In this document: in pieces, positions 6,749 to 12,689 of the stretch | Layout of the letters: the number at the start of each line of letters is the position of its first letter | Position numbering within the stretch: the stretch's first letter is position 1 | DNA from: Acidobacteriota bacterium | GTDB lineage: Bacteria > Acidobacteriota > Vicinamibacteria > Vicinamibacterales > 2-12-FULL-66-21 | Assembly (NCBI GenBank): GCA_013362195.1 | Contig: JABFWM010000647.1 | Location: 1-15,135, forward strand | Length of the DNA: 15,135 nucleotides | Direction of reading: 5' to 3' | The notes under the pieces: model-generated | Told to the model about the DNA's origin: nothing | Database searches by the model: none | Seen by the model: the letters and a program-made list of their open reading frames with translations, nothing else | Program-made: the position numbers and the translations under genes

Positions 6749-7815
6749 TCCGGAAGTGGCGGCTCGAGCGCCTCGAACCAGCCGTCGTAGTCGTTCAGAT
6801 CGCCGATGCCCCAGGCGGCGCCGTCGTTGACCAGCGCCATCGCCGCCCAGAGGACGCAGTGGGCGTACCGCGCGGCCTCGGCGTGGTAGAAGAGGACGTT
6901 CAGCTCCCGGTCGTCGGGAAGGCGAGAGCCGCTACGTTCCACGGCCGCGCGGTAGCGCTGCAGAATGCCTCGCCGCTCCCTGACCGGGCACTGATAGAGG
7001 AAGGTGGACAGATCGTAGGTGAAGGGGCCGGCGCCGACGTGATCCCAGTCGATCAGCTGCGCCCGGGGCGCCTCGTCGCCCGACGTGATGAAAATGTTCT
7101 TCGGCCAGAGATCGCCGTGCAGCAGGGTGTCGGGAATGTTCTGCGCGATGGGAAGCCACTGCGGCGCGCCGTCGAGGAGGCGGCACAGTCGATCGCGCAC
7201 CCGCGTCGCGAGCGTGAGCAGATCGCAGCCGAGATCGAGGCGTGCGGTCGGGACGCGGTCGAGGACGGCCATCGCATCGCGCACGCTCTGCGTCATGAAA
7301 TAGGGGCCATGGTCGCGGGCGCGCCAGCGCACATCCGGCAGGATCGGATGACACGCGCCGTACGTGTGGAGCTCGGCGAGACAATCGATGGCGGCTGCCA
7401 GACGCCGCTGATCGCGGTGTGCCGCGAGATGATCGGTACCGAGGTCCTCGTAGACGTGCCACACGCAGGCGCCCGTTCGATCGGCGGCCGCAGCGAGGCG
7501 GCGTGGACAGCGATCCGTGAAGCCGATCGCGGGCAGCCATCGTTCGACGACCAGACGGTCGATTTCCGCCAGCGCCGGCGTATGGCACTTGACGACCAGC
7601 GAGCGTCCCGATCGGCCGCCAATCTGCACGCGGTAGACGGCGCGCTTCAGCCGCTCGATGCTGATGCGTCCATCACGCTGCGTCTCGTCGGCCACCAGCG
7701 CGTCGAGCACATCGGACAGTTCCGCTGCGCCGTGCTCCTGCCAGGCCTCGAGCGGTCCTTCAATCACCTCACGAAGGTACGAATGAGAACGCGCGGTCGG
7801 TCGAGTCGGGACCAT
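6745..7815 (-). CDS. APH-type phosphotransferase (first copy)
   Basis: A 356-residue kinase of the aminoglycoside phosphotransferase superfamily. Visible landmarks are the N-lobe lysine in SLVVKCHTP (Lys76), ACVWHVYEDLG at 116-126, HPILPDVRW near 156, the catalytic loop LLHGDLWPKNIF (His233, Asp235, Asn240), the DFG-equivalent LIDWDHVGAGPFTYDLS (Asp256), and a helical C-lobe. All catalytic residues expected for a phosphotransferase are present, so it is probably active on a hydroxylated small molecule. Such genes also serve as resistance determinants, but placement in the middle of a glycan-type operon favours a biosynthetic step. The start ATG 7815 has GGAG 7 nt upstream and lies 27 nt after the glycosyltransferase stop. 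The 3' end overlaps the deacetylase by 4 bp. It forms with the gene at 7843-9006 a cassette repeated at 3792-6059. Confidence 0.9.
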   Translation of the reverse strand: MVPTRPTARSHSYLREVIEGPLEAWQEHGAAELSDVLDALVADETQRDGRISIERLKRAVYRVQIGGRSGRSLVVKCHTPALAEIDRLVVERWLPAIGFTDRCPRRLAAAADRTGACVWHVYEDLGTDHLAAHRDQRRLAAAIDCLAELHTYGACHPILPDVRWRARDHGPYFMTQSVRDAMAVLDRVPTARLDLGCDLLTLATRVRDRLCRLLDGAPQWLPIAQNIPDTLLHGDLWPKNIFITSGDEAPRAQLIDWDHVGAGPFTYDLSTFLYQCPVRERRGILQRYRAAVERSGSRLPDDRELNVLFYHAEAARYAHCVLWAAMALVNDGAAWGIGDLNDYDGWFEALEPPLPE

Positions 7816-7842
7816 CCAGGCACTCCGGGTGAAGTCGGGATC

Positions 7843-9006
7843 TCACGCCAACGCGGTCTCGAGCACTCGCGAAACCACGCGACATCCGTCGAAGTACTCC
7901 GCGGCCAGCGCCCGGGCCGCGCGGCAGTGTCGGTCGTAATCGCCCTCGACGGCCGTGAACGCACGCGTGGCATCGTCGATCGATCGGAACCGGAACAGGC
8001 CTTCGGCGTCGGGCAGGAACCGGCTCGGGCCCGTGTGCTGGATCACCGCCGGTTTCCCGCTCGCCAGGTACGAGACGGTACGATTGCTGATCCAGCTGTT
8101 CACGAATTGCGGGCAGTACGGTTTGACGCAGCTGAACTCGCCTTTCGAGCGCCGGATGTAGCCCTGGTACATCTCGGGCGTCGCGCTCACATCCCAGGCC
8201 TCACGGACCGCCCATCCGAGGGGCTCGAGGCGGGCGCGCAGTTCCTGCTGACGATCGCCAAGGCATACCGCCAGCTCCAGGTTCGCCGTCGTGCGCGCCG
8301 GGAGCTGCGCGTACTCGAGGAAGGCCGCCCCCTTGTCGTTCGAGAACGTCGCCCCCTCAAATTCGAACGTTCCTCCCCACCAGTGCGTCACCGTCGTGGA
8401 GGGTGCCGCGGCGTCGGCGGCGGTCATTGGCCATGCCGGCAGAAAGACGGCGGTGGGCGTGTAGTGCCAGCGCAGGCCGCAGTCGGGAAACCGCGCGTGC
8501 GGAGTGCCGACGGTCTCGCCGACGGTGAAGTAGGTGTCGTAGCGCGCCGGGCGGATGTCGCCGGTCGTCATCCACACCTGCAGCAGACCGGGATCGGTAT
8601 CGACCAGGGCCGTGCGCCGAAAGCGGCCGACGACCTGTGCCGGCAGGGAATGCCAGAGGGTCAGCAGGAGGTCTGCCTCCGCCGCCGCCTCGAGGTCGAG
8701 GCATCCATCGGTCACATCGGCCGGGAGCGGCGCTCCATCCATCGAGTAAAGAGCCAGCGCGTTGGTCAGGCCGTAGGCAGCGAGCCGCGCCTGCAACGTC
8801 GCGAGACAGCTGCGCACGTCGCCGCCGCGCCACCGCCGGCGCCGCGCGGTGGACGTGTCGCTCTCGGGATCGATGCCTTCGAGCCAGATCACGCGGCAAC
8901 CCACCGCCCGCAGCGCCAGCGCCCAATTGAGGTACTCCCACAGATGGCCGCCTCCGTTCGGATAGCCGAGAGTGTGCGCGGGCGCGAGACAGACCGTGAC
9001 GCTCAT
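7843..9006 (-). CDS. GT-B-like glycosyltransferase (intact first copy)
   Basis: A 387-residue protein of the kind annotated as a glycosyltransferase family protein. The N-terminus has an early loop and helix LGYPNGGGHLWEYLNWALAL (13-32) and a second strand CRVIWLE, as in GT-B acceptor domains. The middle holds TALVDTDPGLLQVWMTTG (132-149) and GETVGTPHARFPDCGL (163-178). The C-terminal half has SKGEFSCVKPYC (287-298), NRTVSYLASGKPAVIQHTGPS (308-328) and a closing helix YDRHCRAARALAAEYFD, resembling the nucleotide-sugar-binding domain of CgeB/group-1-like transferases. Donor and acceptor are unknown. The ATG overlaps the stop of the ATP-grasp gene (ATGA), with GGAAG 4 nt before it. No signal peptide or membrane helix; cytoplasmic. 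The paralogue at 4868-6059 is frameshifted, so this may be the only working copy. Confidence 0.85.
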   Translation of the reverse strand: MSVTVCLAPAHTLGYPNGGGHLWEYLNWALALRAVGCRVIWLEGIDPESDTSTARRRRWRGGDVRSCLATLQARLAAYGLTNALALYSMDGAPLPADVTDGCLDLEAAAEADLLLTLWHSLPAQVVGRFRRTALVDTDPGLLQVWMTTGDIRPARYDTYFTVGETVGTPHARFPDCGLRWHYTPTAVFLPAWPMTAADAAAPSTTVTHWWGGTFEFEGATFSNDKGAAFLEYAQLPARTTANLELAVCLGDRQQELRARLEPLGWAVREAWDVSATPEMYQGYIRRSKGEFSCVKPYCPQFVNSWISNRTVSYLASGKPAVIQHTGPSRFLPDAEGLFRFRSIDDATRAFTAVEGDYDRHCRAARALAAEYFDGCRVVSRVLETALA

Positions 9007-9875
9007 CGAACTTCCATCGGTGTGAACGTCGGCGTCGCCGCCGACGAGCCCCGCGGCTCACCGCGGGCCGCTCGCTCCGCTGCTGCGTACTCGTAGAAGT
9101 ACGCCGCGAGATGCGACGCCGCGTCGGGTACCCCCTTGAAGCCGGGCATGCTGCACATGTCCACCACGTAGGGCGTGCCGTTGCTCTCGATGATGTCGAC
9201 GCCGAAGAGGGTGATCCCGAAGGCTCGCCCGCAGCGCATCGCGATGTCGCACAACTCTCGCGGCGGCGTGAACGGCTCTCCCTGTTTGTCCGCCTCCGTC
9301 CTCGCGGGAAAGATCTTCTTGACGCCGAACACGCGGCCGCCGATCGCATAGATCTTCCGGTCGCGACCATCGGGCGGGTAGTAGCGCTGCGCCATGAGCG
9401 GGTCCTTACCGGCCGGGATCGACGCGAGGTCGTCGGTGGTTCGGACCACGACGACACCGTAGCCGTCGCTCCCCTGATACGGCTTGATGATGAGCGGACC
9501 CTCCTCGAGCAGCGGCGCCAGGAACGACCGGCGCGCGGCGACATAGGTGGGCGGCGTCGGAATGCCCGCGGACTGCAGGATCCGGGCAGCAATGATCTTG
9601 TCCCCCAGCGCCATCGTCATCGGGTACGGATTGACGATCGCGGCGCCCTGCGCGTGAAGGGCCCCGGCGAGCGTCAAGGCGAGGCCGTTCGTTCTCTTGA
9701 GCACGTAGAGATCGTGCTCGACCCGCACGGTGGACAGATCGATCGCACGCTTCAGCGGCTGGACCACGTCGACAATGACGCCCCGGTCGGCCAGCTGCCG
9801 CATGACCACCGGCATGTGGCTGGTATTCGGCTCGCCGTAATGCGGCAACAGGAATCCGATCCGCAGCGGGCTCAC
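9003..9875 (-). CDS. RimK-like ATP-grasp ligase
   Basis: A 290-residue ATP-grasp protein. It opens with a Rossmann-like preATP domain, SPLRIGFLLPHYGEPNTSHM, and DLYVLKRTNG. ALGDKIIAARILQSAGIPTP (89-108) starts the ATP-grasp core; LIIKPYQGSDGYGVVVV (128-144) holds the nucleotide-binding lysine (Lys131) and glycine-rich loop; FGVDIIES (224-231) and YVVDMCSMPGFKG (236-248) are the metal-binding strands. RimK/LysX-like enzymes normally have E-x-N-x-x-P at the last site; here it is D-M-C-S-M-P, an Asn-to-Cys change. The family activates a carboxylate as acyl phosphate and joins it to an amine, so an aminoacyl or peptidyl addition to an amino sugar is possible. Start chosen at GTG 9875, which overlaps the ABC-kinase stop (GTGA); an upstream in-frame ATG at 10097 only adds residues that shadow that gene. 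The downstream end overlaps the glycosyltransferase by 4 bp. Confidence 0.88.
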   Translation of the reverse strand: MSPLRIGFLLPHYGEPNTSHMPVVMRQLADRGVIVDVVQPLKRAIDLSTVRVEHDLYVLKRTNGLALTLAGALHAQGAAIVNPYPMTMALGDKIIAARILQSAGIPTPPTYVAARRSFLAPLLEEGPLIIKPYQGSDGYGVVVVRTTDDLASIPAGKDPLMAQRYYPPDGRDRKIYAIGGRVFGVKKIFPARTEADKQGEPFTPPRELCDIAMRCGRAFGITLFGVDIIESNGTPYVVDMCSMPGFKGVPDAASHLAAYFYEYAAAERAARGEPRGSSAATPTFTPMEVR

Positions 9876-12682
9876 GTCCGGACCGCCTCGCGCCACAGTG
9901 GTGCGGCGCCTCGCGTCCAATCCAGCCGCTCGAGCGCGTGTTCGACCTCGGCGGCAAACATCCGCATGCTGCCGACGTATGAATGCGCCCAGTCGTGCGT
10001 CAGATCTTTCGATTGCCAGTAGAGCACCGCGACCGCGCGGAACACGGTGCCGCAGCAGGCGAGCCGCCGCCAGTCGTCCTCGCGCGCCTGCGGCCACTGC
10101 TCACGCACGGTCGACCAGTAGGTGGCGAGGTCCGCATTCGCGCCCAGCTTGCTGGAGGGCACGGCGGACTGCGCCAGATCGACGGCCGGAACGCCCCACC
10201 CCGCCGTTTCCCAATCGAACACCAGCACGTTGGCCTGTCCGTCCGACGCGAAGAGTCGCAGGTTCTTTCCGTTGAAGTCGCCGTGGACCAGCGTCTGCGG
10301 AACGCCTGCACAGACCTCCGCCAGCCGGTGCCAGTGCCTGGCCATGTCCCCGAACCGCGTCGCGAGCGCCTCGATGAACGTGACATCGTCCAGCGTGAGC
10401 ACCGGGTTGTCGAGGTTCTGGAGCATCGACTCGCGCGCCTCCCAGATCAGATCCAGATAGCGCTCCGGTCCCGCGTCGGGCAGACGTGCCCTGACGTTCG
10501 CGGCGGCGGCCGCCGTGTGCACGAGACCGAGCCAGCGCGCGACTCTCGAGCGGTGCTCGTTCAACAGCGGCAGATATTCTGCGCCGGTGGCCTCCTCGAG
10601 AAACAGCCAGCCATGCTCACCGTCGGGCTCCTCGAGATAGCCGTAGGAATGAAGCGATGGAACGGGGAGACGCGGCAGAATCTCGTCGTAGACGGTGCGC
10701 TCGACGAGAGCGGTGGCTTTTGGCGATCGCTTGGCGATCACGGCCGCGCCGCCGCGCCCGGCGCTGTCGAGACGGTAAATCGAGTTCTTCCGCAGCCGTC
10801 CCACCAGTGGCGTAATCACGAGTGGCTCGGCCTGCGGATAGAGTTGCCGCCACGCCTGAACGGCCGGGTGCGTCATCACATTCGAGCGCTGCGCCGGCCG
10901 CGCCGCCCTGACGACGGCGCGCGTCAGCGGGGCGGGCGCGGCCAGCGGACTCGCGGTGTTCATCACCACGCGGCCGTGCTCGAGGACAACGATTCCAGCG
11001 CAGCCCTCGAGCATGGTCGATCGATGGGTGATCAGGATCACCGTGCGCCCGCGCATCAGGCGCCGGACGGCTTCGAGGATCGCCGCTTCCGCTTCAGCGT
11101 CGACCGCGCTCGTCGGCTCGTCGAGGATCAGCACCGGGCTGTCCTGGAGAAACGCGCGGGCGATCGCGATGCGCTGCCGCTGTCCCCCCGACAACTGGAC
11201 GCCGCGCTCCCCGACCTGCGTGTCGTACCCGCGCGGCAGCTGCACGATGAAATCGTGCGCGTTGGCGGCCTGTGCGGCCGCGACAATCGTGTGCGCACCG
11301 GCGCCGGGGTTGGCGTACGCGATGTTCTCGGCAATGCTCATCGAAAAGAGCACGGGCTCCTGCGGCACGACCGCGAACTGCCGCCGAAGATCGGCGAGCC
11401 TGTACTCGCGGACGTCGTGTCCGTCGAGCAGGATCTCGCCGGACGTCGGGTCGTAAAGCCGCATCAGCAGATTGATCGCGGTGCTCTTGCCCGCTCCCGA
11501 GGCGCCGACGAGGCCGAGCCGCGTACCGGGTTCGATGGTGAAGGACACGTCGTGAAGGACGGGCCGGTCCGCGGCGTAGCGGAAGGAGACGTCGTGGAAG
11601 GCGATGGCGCCGCGCGCCCGGCCGATCGGCCGGGCATCGACCCGCTCGTCGACGTCGACGGGCTCATCGAGCAGCGCGAACGCGCGCTCGGTGCTGGCGA
11701 GGTGCCCCTGCACCGTCGCCACCTTCCGGCTGATCGTCTTGATCGGATCGTACAGCTTCCCCAGGTAGCCCATGATCAGCAGCAGGTTGCCCAGCGACAG
11801 CACGCCCGCGCGCACGTGTCCGATGCCGACGAACAGCACGGCCGCCGTTCCCGCCGCGGTGATCAGGCCGACGATGACGTTGAAGTGCCCCTCCGCGAGC
11901 GCCAGGCGAATGCGGCCGCGGACGCCGGCGTCGGCCCGGCGCAGGAAGCGCTCGCCTTCGCGATCCTCCTGTCCGAAGGCCTTGACGATCCGCAGCGCGC
12001 CGAGCACTTCGTGCACGACCGCCAGTGCACCGCTTTCGAGCTTCTTCACGTCCCGCGACTGGTTGCGGAGGAGCGGCCGATATGCCTGCGTCATGACGAG
12101 CAGCGGCGGCGCGATGACGAGTGCCACCAGCGTCAGCTGCCAGTCCATCCGCAGCATCACGTAGACCATCCCGGCGAGCGCGACGGCCGCGCTCACCGAG
12201 GGCATGAACCCGTCGATGATCAGATAGCGAATCGCGGGCACGTCATTCTGCATGCGATACACGGAATCGGACGTCCCGATCGAATCGTGGTACGAGAGCG
12301 ACAGCCGTTGCAGGTGTTGGAAGATCGCGCGCCGGAAATCGAGGACGAGCCGTTCGCCCGCCACCGCCGTCAGGTACCTGCTGGCGAGCGCCTGCAGTTG
12401 CGTGAGCAGCGCGATCGCCAGCGTGAACACGGCAATGCCGAGGAGGAGCGTGGAGGGCGTGCGGGTGATGGCTGCCGGCGTGAGCGCATCGATCGCTGGC
12501 GGAAGCGGGCGCGATCCCAGGACGTTGTCGACGGCAAGCTTCAGCGGCAGGGGGGTGAGCAGCGCGAGCGGCGTCGCGAGCAGGCCGACGAGGAACAGCG
12601 CGGCAACCGGCGACCACGACGACCGTGCCTGGGACGCCAGTCGTCGAAAGAGCTCGCGGTCGCCGTAGCGGGATCTCGACAT
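9872..12682 (-). CDS. ABC exporter fused to a C-terminal APH-type kinase domain
   Basis: One uninterrupted 936-residue frame. Residues 1 to about 330 form a type IV (MsbA-like) ABC exporter membrane domain with about six helices (for instance 26-50, 78-98, 160-200, 268-308). Residues 358-580 are a complete ATPase: Walker A GASGAGKST (393-401), Q-loop Gln441, signature LSGGQRQ (497-503), Walker B VLILDEPTSA (517-526, Glu522), H-loop His553. A linker of about 30 residues rich in Ala, Pro and Arg leads to an APH-type kinase: N-lobe lysine in VIAKRSP (Lys651), catalytic loop LVHGDFNGKN (His800, Asp802, Asn807) and VFDWE (Asp823). All key residues of both enzymes are present. As a homodimer the exporter would carry two cytoplasmic kinases. 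ATG 12682 is chosen because it lies 7 nt after the upstream stop; the in-frame ATG at 12763 lies inside that gene. Phosphorylation coupled to export is inference. Confidence 0.9.
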   Translation of the reverse strand: MSRSRYGDRELFRRLASQARSSWSPVAALFLVGLLATPLALLTPLPLKLAVDNVLGSRPLPPAIDALTPAAITRTPSTLLLGIAVFTLAIALLTQLQALASRYLTAVAGERLVLDFRRAIFQHLQRLSLSYHDSIGTSDSVYRMQNDVPAIRYLIIDGFMPSVSAAVALAGMVYVMLRMDWQLTLVALVIAPPLLVMTQAYRPLLRNQSRDVKKLESGALAVVHEVLGALRIVKAFGQEDREGERFLRRADAGVRGRIRLALAEGHFNVIVGLITAAGTAAVLFVGIGHVRAGVLSLGNLLLIMGYLGKLYDPIKTISRKVATVQGHLASTERAFALLDEPVDVDERVDARPIGRARGAIAFHDVSFRYAADRPVLHDVSFTIEPGTRLGLVGASGAGKSTAINLLMRLYDPTSGEILLDGHDVREYRLADLRRQFAVVPQEPVLFSMSIAENIAYANPGAGAHTIVAAAQAANAHDFIVQLPRGYDTQVGERGVQLSGGQRQRIAIARAFLQDSPVLILDEPTSAVDAEAEAAILEAVRRLMRGRTVILITHRSTMLEGCAGIVVLEHGRVVMNTASPLAAPAPLTRAVVRAARPAQRSNVMTHPAVQAWRQLYPQAEPLVITPLVGRLRKNSIYRLDSAGRGGAAVIAKRSPKATALVERTVYDEILPRLPVPSLHSYGYLEEPDGEHGWLFLEEATGAEYLPLLNEHRSRVARWLGLVHTAAAAANVRARLPDAGPERYLDLIWEARESMLQNLDNPVLTLDDVTFIEALATRFGDMARHWHRLAEVCAGVPQTLVHGDFNGKNLRLFASDGQANVLVFDWETAGWGVPAVDLAQSAVPSSKLGANADLATYWSTVREQWPQAREDDWRRLACCGTVFRAVAVLYWQSKDLTHDWAHSYVGSMRMFAAEVEHALERLDWTRGAAPLWREAVRT

Positions 12683-12689
12683 CGCGTCG

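Noticed and set aside
6859..9096. 745-codon open frame on the plus strand
   Set aside because: It is antisense to the kinase and glycosyltransferase genes, shows no domains, and is a shadow of their codon bias.
9003..10097. ATP-grasp gene starting at the ATG at 10097
   Set aside because: The extra 74 residues are a shadow of the ABC-kinase gene; the GTG at 9875 overlapping its stop fits the operon pattern and the family N-terminus.
10874..10876. Independent start codon for the kinase domain inside the ABC-kinase gene
   Set aside because: No ribosome binding site precedes this ATG and there is no stop codon between the two domains.
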